Source: Symbiodinium natans
Taxonomy: Eukaryota > Sar > Dinophyceae > Suessiales > Symbiodiniaceae
NCBI GenBank assembly: GCA_905221605.1
Contig: CAJNDS010002423.1
Location: 76,001-140,000 of the forward strand
Length of the DNA: 64,000 nt
Direction: 5' to 3'
A model generated the notes under the pieces. It did no database searches. It had not been told where the DNA came from and saw only the letters and a list, made by a program, of their open reading frames with translations. Below are positions 43,525-53,908 of this stretch, piece after piece (position 1 is the first letter of the stretch; the number at the start of each line of letters is the position of its first letter). The position numbers were made by a program, and so were the translations under genes.

Positions 43525-45001
43525 GTGAAGACCGGGTGGACGACGGTTCTGAACGCCGTGGAAAACTACAACCTTGCTGCAGCCTTGGTTGCTTGAAGCC
43601 CCAACAACTGAAATAAGCCTAAACCCTAAACCCTATAAACCCTAGACCCTGGACCCTAACCCTAAACCCTAAACCCTAAACCCTAAACCCTAAACCCAAC
43701 CCTAAACCCTAGACCTACGAACCCTGCAATGCAAGGTCCCAAGAGGCCAGAAGAGTCGCCAAGCTCTAGCAGCTGCAGAGATAAGCACTGGCCGGTACTC
43801 GAGGAGAATCCCTTCTGTTGGTTAGTAGAAAAATGAGGGAATGAGGTAGCTGCTCGGAATGCTTAAAACCCGACCCTCGCCTCAGGCTCTGAAGACCAAG
43901 TATCGCCGCAGGGTTTCGGGTCCTGGTGTGTTTGGGGGGGGGGGGGCTTTTGGGTTTTTGTTCCCAAACCCTAAACCCTAAACCCTAAAACCTAAACCCA
44001 ATGGCAAGAGGCACACGAGAAGACGCACCAGGGTTTTGCCCTGCTCACACCGCAGGCCTCTAATGCCCAGTCAACAGGGTGGTCGCGCGGCAAGGCCCCG
44101 TCCCCCAACCCTAAAACTCCCCTAAACCCTAAACCCTAAAACCTTAACCCTAAAACTTTAAACCCTAAACCCTAAACCCTAAACCCTAAACCCTAAACTG
44201 CCCGAAGCCCTAAACCCTAAACCCTAAGCCCTAAACCCTAAACCCCAAGCCCTAAACCCTAAACCCTGAAGCCCCAACTTCGGCTACCTTCAGGGCCAGC
44301 CGAGCTGCAGCCCAAGCGCCTTCCTGGTGCTGGGCTCCCCCGGAAGTGGGAAGCGCGGCGCCTCGGGGTTTAGGGTTTAGGGTTTAGGGTTTAGGGTTTA
44401 GGGTTTAGGGTTTAGGGTTTAGGGTTTAGGGTTTAGGGTTTAGGGTAGGGTTTAGGGTTTAGGGTTTGGGGTTTAGGGTTTGGGGTAAGGGGCTTCAATG
44501 GGGGGCCTTGGTAGGTTTGGAGGTTGAGGGCTGTGGGATTTAGAGTCTAGAGCTATGATCGTCAACTCATGACTGAGTTTGCCTGAGCCTGTACTTTGGG
44601 CGGGGGGGGGGGAGATGCAAAGACCTGAACCTCAAAGGCCGGACGGCTACACTCGGCTGAGCACAAAAGTTAACTAAACTTCTAACTCTGACCCCTTCAC
44701 TGCAAACCCTGAACCCTCCCCTGAGCCATGACACGTTCAGGTCCTGCTTCGTGGGGCGCTTGATGATGGAGATGCTCGACAGGTGCTCCCTGCACTGGCT
44801 GCGGTTCCGGGCAGCGGCATCAAAGCCGTACACCCTAACTCCGCCTATGGCCCACAGGTTCAAAAGCCAAGAGACCTATACCCTAAGCCCTTGAGAGGTG
44901 ATTCTAAGATAGACTCACGGGAGTGGCCAAACCTACAAGAGAAGGGGCCACTCAACTTTGTTTTGGGCCCTGAGCGGCCCACTCTGGTGCAAGTAGCTTA
45001 A
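43525..45001 (+). CDS. Exon chain J with P-loop-like motif and stop
   Basis: Six exons, every junction phase 0: 43525-43587 (VKTGWTTVLNAVENYNLAAA), 43886-43912 (ALKTKYRRR), 44056-44094 (ASNAQSTGWSRGK, GC donor), 44294-44359, 44741-44782 (VLLRGALDDGDARQ) and 44858-45001. The last holds 47 codons from VQKPRDLYPKPLRGDSK and ends in TAA. Exon 4 reads SAFLVLGSPGSGKRG; GSPGSGK fits the Walker A pattern GxxxxGK, so an ATP/GTP-binding domain is possible. The next residue is Arg instead of Ser/Thr, which weakens it. The last intron is only 75 bp. Start not found. Confidence 0.55.
44367..44485. repeat. TTTAGGG array
   Basis: About 16 units directly after the P-loop exon. Confidence 0.9.
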
Positions 45002-45272
45002 TTCTGAGATCCACACAGCCACGAAGCACCGGAACGAGAACTCACCATGTAAGGTCCGCAGGGCTTTGAGAGGTAAAACGCCTCTAGCCATAGCGTGGTA
45101 TTTGTAGGGTTCGCTGGCTGAGTTTTTAGCCTCATCAGGGACTTGAGGGTGAAACCCCAAACACCATACCCCAAACCCAAGCCACAAACCCCAACCCCCA
45201 AACCCTAAACGCCAAACCCTAAACCCTAAACCCTAAACCCTAAACGCCAAACCCTAAACCATAAACGCGCAG

Positions 45273-46973
45273 GTATGAGAACTTGATCCCGTTGATGCTT
45301 CCTGTGGCCGACTTGGTCAAGCGATCCGACCCTGAAGGCTTCGCGGGTTCGCGGGAAATGGGCAAGGGAGAGGGGGGAATCCTAAACCCTAAGCCCGACA
45401 CCCCGAAAACCCTGCCTCAACCTAAACCTTGGGTCTTATGGGCCCTTCCACCTATTACCTCTTCCTTGGCATAGCGTTGAGGGGGGTTAGCGGGGGGAGG
45501 GGGGGGGGGGGAGGGAGGGGGGCAGGGGTTGAGGCAACAAAAACCTGCACATGCAGGGCCCTCAGTCCTGAAGAGACCCCACAACCTCCAAGAGCCCGTG
45601 GAAAGGTCCGGATGCCTTCGATGCCGACGCCGTGCAGGTGGGGTCCCGGTGTCCGACGATTTTGGGTTTGCTGGACTTGGGCTGCGGGGTTTTGGAGTGT
45701 AGGGCTTAGGGGGGAGGACCCTAAACCCTAAATCCCAAACCCTATACCCTAAACCCTAAACCCTAAACCCTAAACCCTAAACCCTAAACCCTAAACCTGA
45801 AGCTTATTAAACCCTAAACCTGAAGCCGGTGGAGTTTGAAGGTTCAGGCGGGGATGTGAGTGGGGTTGAAGGCTCCCGCCTCCCTGCCATGTGTGGGTCC
45901 TGCTCTATACGTCGGGAGCACCTGCAGCTTTGTTTTGGGTTTAGGGTTTAGGGTTTAGGGTTTAGGGTTTAGGGTTTAGGGTTTAGGGTTTAGGGTTTAG
46001 GGTTTAGGGTTTAGGGTTTAGGGTTTAGGGTTTAGGGTTTAGGGGGACCCTAAGCGAAGGCTCAGATCACGCACCGCCAGCCTGGATTCCAGCAGGATTT
46101 GACGCGGTGTTTTGCCTCAATCCCGGAGGACCCTAAACCCGAAACCCCAAACCCCAAACCCCAAACCCTAAGCCCTAAGCCCTAAACCCTAAACTTCTGT
46201 ATATTGTTCCTAGGCCCAGGCAATTAGGGGATCGAGGGAAGTTCAGATCAATTCGTTGAAGACCGCTATGGAATTCAAGCTTAAGCAAGACACTTTGTGG
46301 CCGTCGAAGGTCCAAGCGGCGGTCAAAATTTATCGGGTCTTTGGTTGTATTATAATAACACTAGTTTACTTTTGCTACCCTAAACACTAAACCCTAAACC
46401 CTAAACCCTGAGCCCTAAACCCTAAACCCTAAACCCACTATTGACTGTATTCAGCAGGCAAGAAGTGATCATATCGCTCCACATGGTGCTAGTTACATTA
46501 TGAGCGCATCGAAGTGAATGCAGAGCGGAGAACGAACAAGGATCCACGCGCCAAGTTCATAACTCTGTAGCCGCGTGTATATGATGATTGTATGCCCAAA
46601 AGACCCTAAAAAGTAGCTAGAATGAAGGGCCCTTGTGGCCTTTTCCCCTTTGTGTTCGGCGCCTGACGCCCAAGAAGCCCGACAGTTCCTGAGGACTGGT
46701 TCGACAACTACCTGCGCCTCACGTACGGGGAGGCGGCCCTGGGCAGGGAGTGGACTTACCGTTCTGGGCGAAGTTCAGCAACTTTCAGTTGAAGTTGTTC
46801 CGGAGTCAGGGTTGAGGGTTTGGGGTTCAGAGCTTAAACACCTCAGCCCTAAACCAGATAAACCCGAAATTATAAATTTCAAGAAGTTCCCTGAGCCCGA
46901 TGGAGAGGGCATGAGTGCTTGGGCAACGATTTCGGCAACGACACGGGCGAAGCACCAGAAAGCACAACTCTAA
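45273..46973 (+). CDS. Exon chain K with stop codon, unknown gene
   Basis: Exons 45273-45346 (YENLIPLMLPVADLVKRSDP; end uncertain), 45593-45637 (SPWKGPDAFDADAVQ), 45872-45910, 46081-46128 (PGFQQDLTRCFASIPE, GA donor) and 46214-46309. The last is 32 codons with INSLKTAMEFKLKQDTLW. Then 46455-46485 (phase 0 to 1), 46686-46747 (phase 1 to 0; PEDWFDNYLRLTYGEAALGR) and 46884-46973, which reads KFPEPDGEGMSAWATISATT and ends in TAA. Alternatively 46455-46517 is itself terminal (stop TGA after MSASK). Looks like a globular protein but no family is recognised. Confidence 0.55.
45937..46044. repeat. TTTAGGG array
   Basis: About 15 perfect units. Confidence 0.93.
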
Positions 46974-46974
46974 G

Positions 46975-47350
46975 CAACCCTAAACCCTAAACTTGTTTAG
47001 GGTTTAGGATTTGGGGCTTACAGGGTGTTTGGGGTTTAGGGTTTAGGGTTTACAGGGTTTGCAACGTGAATAGGGTTGATGGGGTTAATAGGCTTTAGTT
47101 AGGGTTTACAATGTCCGCAGGATTAATAGGGTCAGCAGGGTTAATAGGCTTTACCGGGTTTCCAGGATTTTTGGGGCTTTTCGGGCCCAGGGCTATATGA
47201 AGCAGGGTTTATATTACTGTTTTTGGTGAGTGTATATAAGGTTCCTTTTTCATTTTGGTGAGTGTATATACCTGGTGTCCTTTTGGGGGGTACAAGAAAT
47301 AGATACCCTACTTCATATTCCCAAAATCTCGCAAAGTTAGCTCTTTGCCA
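46975..47350. other. Unique and weakly repetitive stretch
   Basis: Contains degenerate TTAATAGG-type words and a direct repeat of TTTTGGTGAGTGTATATA (47,219 and 47,253). No supported exon. Confidence 0.4.
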
Positions 47351-47351
47351 G

Positions 47352-47741
47352 GACAGCCTGCGATACAGCATGATCGGCCAGGCCTGACCGGGAGTTATGA
47401 CGTGATCGTTACACCCAACATCCCCTGAAGCCGCAACCCCAGACTGAACAAACCCTAAACCCTAAACCCCAAACCCTAAACCCCCAAACCCCAAAACCCT
47501 TGAACATTGACGAGGCGAGAGTTTTGGATTCAGGGTAGGGCCTGCAGGAGCCGCTTTGAGTTCGCAGTTCCCCGCGAGTGCTCGTTGAAGTGTAAGCCCG
47601 TGTGGTGGGGGGGGGGTTTGGGTTGGGGCCCCTCAACCCCGCTCCGACCGCGCGTTAAGCCGCGCCCAGAAGCTTTTCTGCGGAGTGCCAGCGCTGTTTC
47701 TATCGCGCCTGCCACGCTTTTGGAGCTTGGCAAGCGGCTGA
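47352..47741 (+). CDS. Exon chain L, unknown protein fragment
   Basis: 47352-47381 (DSLRYSMIGQ, then GC donor or GCC TGA), 47548-47599 (SRFEFAVPRECSLKCKP) and a likely terminal exon from 47,670. In phase this reads KLFCGVPALFLSRLPRFWSL and stops at 47,741; in another frame it reads EAFLRSASAVSIAPATLLEL and stops at 47,764. Not recognised. Confidence 0.42.
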
Positions 47742-47754
47742 GCGGCAACCATTG

Positions 47755-47787
47755 CGCAACTTAAAAATCTTGGAATTTTAAGTTGCG
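47755..47787. repeat. 12-bp perfect hairpin at possible gene end
   Basis: CGCAACTTAAAA and its complement around a 9-bp loop, overlapping the alternative stop TAA of exon chain L. Confidence 0.75.
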
Positions 47788-48049
47788 GGAAGCGGTGGAA
47801 GGTAGAGACAAGACAGGAGTTGTCGGCAGGAAGTGCTGAGCGTCCCACGCAGGGTAGTACGGGATGATAAGTGGCAGTCTGGGATGCATGCAGTGGGGAA
47901 GAGCTAGAAGCAGCGTTTTTGGGCACTATAAATTCAGCGACTCTTTGAGGGTTCGAGGGATCTAAAGTTCCAGCAACTCCCAAGGCCGATCTTCCGTGAG
48001 TTGATCATAAGGGTCCACACCCAAACGATCAACGTTCCACGCTTGGTAT

Positions 48050-49005
48050 GCCCTGGCCATTCGCACGCACTGGTAACACGGACGTTCTCATCGTGCGGGC
48101 ATGGATGCTCTGGCCATTCGCACGCACTGGTACCACGGACGTTCTCATCCTGCGGGCATGGATGCTCTGGCCATTCGCACGCACTGGTAACACGGACGTT
48201 CTCATCGTGCGGGCATGGATGCTCTGGCCACTCGCACGCACTGGTACCACAGACGTTCTCATCCTGCGGGCATGGATGCTCTGGCCATTCGCACGCACTG
48301 GTAACACGGACGTTCTCATCCTGCGGGCATGGATGCTCTGGCCACTCGCACGCACTGGTACCACGGACGTTCTCATCCTGCGGGCATGGATGCTCTGGCC
48401 ATTCGCACTGGTACCACGGACGTTCTCATCCTGCTGGCATGGATGCTGGCCACTCGCACGCACTGGTACCACGGACGTTCTCATCCTGCGGGCATGGATG
48501 CTCTGGCCACTCGCACGCACTGGTACCACGGACGTTCTCATCCTGCGGGCATGGATGCTCTGGCCACTCGCACGCACTGGTACCACGGACGTTCTCATCG
48601 TGCGGGCATGGATGCTCTGGCACCCGCACGCACTGGTACCACGGACGTTCTCATCGTGAGGGCATGGATGCTCTGGCCACTCGCACGCACTGGTACCACG
48701 GACGTTCTCATCGTGCGGGCATGGATGCTCTGGCCACTCGCACGCACTCCTACCACGGACGTTCTCATCGTGAAGGCATGGATGCTCTGGCCACTCGCAC
48801 TGGTACCACGGACGTTCTCATCGTGCGGGCATGGATGCTCTGGCCACTCGCACGCACTCCTACCACGGACGTTCTCATCGTGAGGGCATGGATGCTCTGG
48901 CCACTCGCACGCACTGGTACCACGGACGTTCTCATCGTGCGGGCATGGATGCTCTGGCCACTCGCACGCACTGGTACCACGGACGTTCTCATCGTGAGGG
49001 CCATT
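48050..49005. repeat. 57-bp minisatellite
   Basis: About 17 units containing GGATGCTCTGGCCACTCGCA, CTGGTACCACGGACG and TTCTCATCGTGCGGGCAT. The unit length is divisible by 3 and no stops occur, so a 355-codon frame (48,001-49,068) and antisense frames stay open. I see no support for a protein. Confidence 0.92.
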
Positions 49006-49200
49006 CGCATACCCCCCCCACCCCCACAAACCAAGTGCTTTGAGCGGCCGTACATGTCCGAATCGTGAGGGCCATTCGCATACCCCCCACCCCCACAAAC
49101 CAAGTGCTTTGAGCGGCTGTACATGTCCGAACCAAGCGCTTTCAGCGGCTCGACATGTCCCAAACCAAGCGTTTGACATGTCCCAAACCAAGCGTTTTGT
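49005..49200. repeat. Second tandem repeat
   Basis: A roughly 70-bp unit (GAGGGCCATTCGCATACCCC ... AAGTGCTTTGAGCGG ... TACATGTCCGA) in two fuller copies and two or three shrinking copies. Confidence 0.8.
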
Positions 49201-49258
49201 GCGGCTTTACGTGTGGTCGGAAGGCTCAACCCTAAACCCTAAACCCAAAACCCAAAAC

Positions 49259-49345
49259 CCTAAACCCTAAACCCTAAACCCTAAACCCTAAACCCTAAAC
49301 CCTGTACCCTAAGCCCTAAACCCTAAACCCTAAACCCTAAACCCC
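49259..49345. repeat. CCCTAAA array
   Basis: About 11 units after the tandem repeats. Confidence 0.88.
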
Positions 49346-49761
49346 CCAGCATCCCAGCACCCTAAAGGCCCTAGGACCTATGACGCAAAGTTCTGGTCGG
49401 GGGGAAGGCCTAAACCCTAAACCCTAAACCCGTAAAGTTCTAGATGCCTTTCCGCTGGAAGCCGAGGTATCCTTACTATTTTGGACCAACCCCCCTGACT
49501 CTAGACCTGATGCCCTCAGCTTCTCTTGGGAACCCACCCCCCCTCCCCCCGTCCCCCCAAATCGCCTGGGACCTTCCCCTAAACCCTAAACCCAAAACCC
49601 TAAACCACAAACCCCAAACCCCCCAAACCCCCAAACCCCCTAAACCACCCAAACCCTAAACCCCAAACCCCAAACCCCAAACCCCAAGCCCCAAGCCCCA
49701 AGCCCCAAGCCCCCAAGCCCCAAGCCCCAAGCCCCCAAGCCCTAAGCCCTAAGCCCTGCAG

Positions 49762-51456
49762 GCCATCAGCATGTCCCGCGTCGTCTTCCTCTTCGAGGGC
49801 CTGGAGGATGCGGAGCGACTCACCAAGGTGGCTTCGGAGAGAGCTGAGAGCAGAAAAGGTTTAGGGTTTAGGGTTTAGGGTTTAGTGTTTAGGGTTTAGT
49901 GTTTAGGGTTTAGGGTTTCGGGCTTAGTGTTTGGGGTTGGTTTACGTATTGAGGGCTTTAGGCCGTTGTGCTTGGAAGGGGCGTTGCGCACCTCAACTCC
50001 AGACCCTAATTCCTGAACACAGAAGCCGTCAACTGCGAATCCTCCTCCAGGCCGTAGAAAGCCTGATCCGCGTGCTCGTGCGGTCGAAGAACCTGGTGGC
50101 AACTCGGACCCAGCACCGGTCAGGGTTTAGGGTTTAGGGTTTCGGGTTTAGGGTTTAGGGTTTAGGGTTTAAGGTTTAGGGTTCGGGGTTTAAGGAATAG
50201 GGTTCAGGGTTTAGGGTTCGGGGTTCAGGTTTTAGGGTTCAGGGTTCAGGGTTCGGGGTTTAGGGCTCAGGGAGATTGGGCAAAGGGCCTCGGTGTTTCG
50301 AGTGTTCGCCGATGCCAGCGAAGGTGGTGACCTCGCGGCCTTTGCTGAGTGGCAGATCTGCCCTGGAGGCTTCGGAACCCAAAGGTTCAGGGTAAGGGTT
50401 CAGGGTTTAGGGTTTAGGGTTTAGGGTTTAGGGTTTAGGGTTCAGGGTTTAGGGTTCATGGTTTAGGGTTTAGGGTTCAGGGTTTAGGGTTGAGGGTTCA
50501 GAGTTTCGGGTTTAGGGTTCAGGACTTGGGGTTTAGGGTTTAGGGGTTGGGTTCAGGGCTGAGTTCAGGGCTGACGATAGCCTAGAGCCCATAAACACAA
50601 CTTCCGAATGTCAATAGAATACAACCACACCCTTTCGACTTCTTATTGAAAACCCTAAACCCCAAGCCGTAAGACTTAAACCCTATACCTAAACCCTGAA
50701 CCCATCCTTAGGGTCTTTCTGTTTAGGCAACCGAAACCCATCCGAAACCCGCCGTCCGCGCCCCTACCCGCGATCCTGTGCAGTGGCCGTAACCCTAAAC
50801 TCTAAGCCCCCTAAACCCTAAACCCTAAAGCCTAAACCCTACAGTAAACCCTAAAACCCTTAGACCCTTCTGAGAGTCCAATGTCCCATTTCAGAAGCCT
50901 TCTTCGGTTCGAGCTGAAGTTGAAGATGCATGGGGCCCCCAACCGCATTCACAAAATAAGAGGGGTCCGTTTGTTTAGGGTTTAGGGTTTAGGGTTTAGG
51001 GTTTGGGGTTTAGGGTTTAGGGTTTAGGGTTTAGGGTTTAGGGTTTCACAAAAAATCAGAAGGGTCCGTTCTTGGGGTTTAGGGTGTAGGGTTCAAGGTT
51101 TCGAGCGCCTTCTCTGCCAGTCGGATCCCGAGCTAATCATGACCATGCGCTTGGAGAACCTCTCGGATGAGCAGAAGCGCATGGCGCGGGAGCCGAGCTG
51201 TTTGCGGCTCTCCTTGCCAGCTGGGGTCGGTCCTTGCTTGGGTTTCATGGGTACTTATTATCCAATTTTCAGTGTACTTATAACCCACTTATAAGCCCCT
51301 TAAGTGCCCTAATATGGCCATAAGTACAGTTATTATAAGTACAGTTATAATTGGTTAAGAGGTTTGGGGGCACAATCCATCGTCTCAGTCCCCAATCTAT
51401 CTCCAGTCTGCAGGACCCCATGTCCCTACGCCATGCAGCATGTGATTGCAGCTTGA
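49762..51456 (+). CDS. Exon chain M with stop codon, unknown gene
   Basis: 49762-49827 (AISMSRVVFLFEGLEDAERL), 50023-50095 (RQLRILLQAVESLIRVLVRS), 50286-50368 (VFRVFADASEGGDLAAFAEW), 50895-50934 (SLLRFELKLKMHG, GC donor) and 51121-51250. The last has 43 codons from SDPELIMTMRLENLSDEQKR and ends ATGG|GTACTT. The terminal exon 51362-51456 reads LGAQSIVSVPNLSPVCRTPC and ends in TGA. The last three are phase-compatible; junctions among the first three need a missed exon or different ends. The final intron is a palindromic introner-like element. Helical and globular; family not recognised. Confidence 0.57.
51251..51361. mobile_element. Introner-like palindromic element, 111 bp
   Basis: Begins GTACTTATTATCCAATT and ends AATTGGTTAAGAG. 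The arms CCAATT...GTACTTATAA and TTATAAGTAC...AATTGG are inverted copies, and the termini are the GT and AG splice sites of an in-frame coding interruption (codon split G|GT). A MITE acting as an intron. Confidence 0.75.
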
Positions 51457-51616
51457 GTGTCTGATGTGTTGGTCTAGGGTTTCAGGTTTTCTCGTAAGCC
51501 TCAACAAGATCTCGCCGTCCCAATGCGCCGACCCTTTAGAACAAGGGTTTTGGGGTGCAAGGCCTTTTTCCTTGTGTGGGGTCTAGGGTTTAGGAACTCT
51601 AGTATCCTTGTTGTAG

Positions 51617-52649
51617 GAACCCCGGAAGAGCACCCCGAAATCTCGGAAACCCGAAGCCAGGTAAAACCCTAGACCCTTTTAAGCCTCAACCCCCAAACCG
51701 CCCAAACCTTCTAGCCCTTGCACCCTAAACCCTAAACCCTAATCGCTAAACCTTCTCGCCGAGGTGGCCTATGCCCGCTTGGGGGCCGAAGGCATTGAAG
51801 CCTACGACAAGCTCTTGGCGAGGTGGCGCTGGTTTAGGATTTAGGGTTTAGGGTTTAGGGTTTAGAGGTTCTTGGATGCTGGCTGCTGTTGGGTTTCTCA
51901 AGGCATTCACTCGCCACGCAGCTTGTCAAGCGACGTAGACCCGCAGACATACCCACCTGTCCGCAACATCAGGAAGCGACTTTACTCTTTCGCATCGTAT
52001 TCCTCTTCCTACCTGTCTCCCTAGAACCTTTGTCAACAAACTATTTTCCTTTTCGAGGCTGTACATGGCCGCTTCAGCCCAGGAATCCTCAGAGAGCTTC
52101 CAGCATGGACCCTAAACCCGAAGCCAGGCTCCGGAGCTCCCAGAACGTCTCGGATCAGGCGCACCTTCGAAAGCTGGTTTAGGGTTTAGGGTTTAGGGTT
52201 TAGGGTTGAGGGTTTAGGGTTTGGGGTTTGGGGTTTAGGGTCTTCGGGTTTGCAGTTCTCGGTTTGGGGTTATAGAAGTGGGCCGGACGATCCCACAAGC
52301 CCAGCAACTCTGGACCCACGAGCACGGAAACCTATGCCCAAAATGGCCTCAACGCCTATGTTGAGGAGGCATGGAGTCTGCACATATGGGGTGTCCTTTG
52401 TGGATGCTCAACCTGCAAAATCAGCACTGAATACCCCCGCCCCCAACCCAAACACCTTAAAATCCTCAACCCTAAACCCTTAAACCCCCTCTCCCCTCCC
52501 CCTCACCTCCTAAAAAAAGAAGAACACCCTAAACCCTAAACCCTAAACCCTAAGCCCTAAACCCTAAACCCTCAAAAGAAACCTTCTCGTGTTGGACGCA
52601 GGGGGAGGAGGCGGCGAACGATGGGGCTGAGGAGCGAGCCACATTTGGG
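51617..52649 (+). CDS. Exon chain N, unknown gene
   Basis: 51764-51822 (VAYARLGAEGIEAYDKLLA, phase 0 to 2) joins 51903-52176 (phase 2 to 0), a long 91-codon exon with HSLATQLVKRRRPADIPTCP. That exon also has a hydrophobic stretch (LLFRIVFLFLPVSLEP), possibly a membrane segment. A further open region, 52256-52433, has two competing frames. 52602-52649 (GEEAANDGAEERATFG, GC donor) is clear. 51617-51660 (EPRKSTPKSRKPEA, donor GTAAAA) may belong upstream. Not recognised. Confidence 0.5.
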
Positions 52650-52676
52650 GCTCAGGGGGTTTAGGTGAACCCTAAA

Positions 52677-52870
52677 CCCTAAACTAGGCCCTAAACCCTA
52701 AACCCTAAACCCTAAACCCTAAACCCTAAACCCTAAACCCTAAACCCTAAACCCTAAACCCTAAACCCTAAACCCTAAACCCTAAACCCTAAACCCTAAA
52801 CCCTAAACCCTAAACCCCAAACCCTAAACCCAAAACCCTAAACCCTAAACCCTGAACCCTGAGCCCTAAA
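52677..52870. repeat. CCCTAAA array
   Basis: About 25 units. Confidence 0.9.
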
Positions 52871-53096
52871 GCCTAAATCCTAAACCCTAAACAAGGCACT
52901 AAACCCTAAGCCCTAAACAATAGGGTTCAGGGTTCGCCAGGGTTGAATGTTGTTTTTGGTTGTCAGGCCGTTGTCGGCCTGTTATTGCGATGTTGAATAT
53001 CGTTGCCTATGAGCCTTTAAAACACTGCATCTTCAGATTCTGGTCGAATTCCTTTTTTTGCATTCCCCCGTTCCAGAGTTTAGAGCCTTGTGTTGG

Positions 53097-53186
53097 GTCC
53101 CCCTTATACCATCAGTCCTTTCTAGGGATTATAATAGGAGGTACTATAACCCCTATTAAGGACTGTTAGTAAGGGGGGAACATCCC
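53097..53186. repeat. MITE-like palindromic element, family 1 copy 3
   Basis: GTCCCCCTTATACC...CAGTCCTT and AAGGACTGTTAGTAAGGGGG form the arms; same family as 2,709 and 5,336. A family-11,130-like repeat follows at 53,190-53,310. Confidence 0.68.
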
Positions 53187-53549
53187 ATGGTGTTGGCGAT
53201 ATGAAGGGACCCCCGAATACAGACCCCCAAATGGTAGGATCCCGTTATAATAAGGGCGCCAATAAGGTACCCCCTGGTATCGTAAGCCTCCATATAAGGC
53301 CCCAAGCGAGGCGCTGAGACATGCCCGAGCGAACTTGCAGGGCCCTGTCTGGTGGCCCCCGGAACCATAGGGTTTCGGGTTTAGGGTTTAGACATAGGCC
53401 ACATTACCTACCCTCTTTAGAAGGGCTAGAACAATCCAGAACAGGGCCAGAATATCCCCCAAAAGGGCCATCATGCCCAAAGAAACAGACCCCTCGTTCG
53501 TTTTTGGAGCAGAGCTGTAGTGAACGCGGAGTATTTCTAGGAAAAAAGA

Positions 53550-53766
53550 TGTATATGTGTATATATATATATATGTGTATACATAAGTTTTTGTACCATC
53601 CATCTATCTGTGTATATATATGCACACATATATATATATATATATATATAGATGTGTGTGTGTGTGTGCATACAGATGTAGGTGTGCGTGTATATACATA
53701 CATGCATGCATGCATGCATGCATCCATGCATCCATGCATCCATGCATCCATACATACATACATACA

Positions 53767-53795
<29 letters not shown>
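53550..53795. repeat. TA, TG, ATGC and CATA microsatellites
   Basis: Compound simple repeats including (TA)n, (TG)n, (CATG)n/(CATCCATG)n and (CATA)n. Long open frames on both strands here are spurious. Confidence 0.93.
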
Positions 53796-53797
<2 letters not shown>

Positions 53798-53908
53798 GTG
53801 GGGATGTAGGCTTGCTCCGCGCCGCAACGCACGTTCCGGCGCGTGTGTGATTCAGTGCAAGATGCCACGCTCCCAAGCATGGCTAGGCTCTAGGGTTTAT
53901 GACGAGAG

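Noticed and set aside
53321-53880. ORFs of up to 162 codons on both strands
   Set aside because: Translation of compound microsatellites, with repeated Tyr-Ile, His-Thr and Met-Cys words. A small exon starting at ATG 53,321 remains possible.
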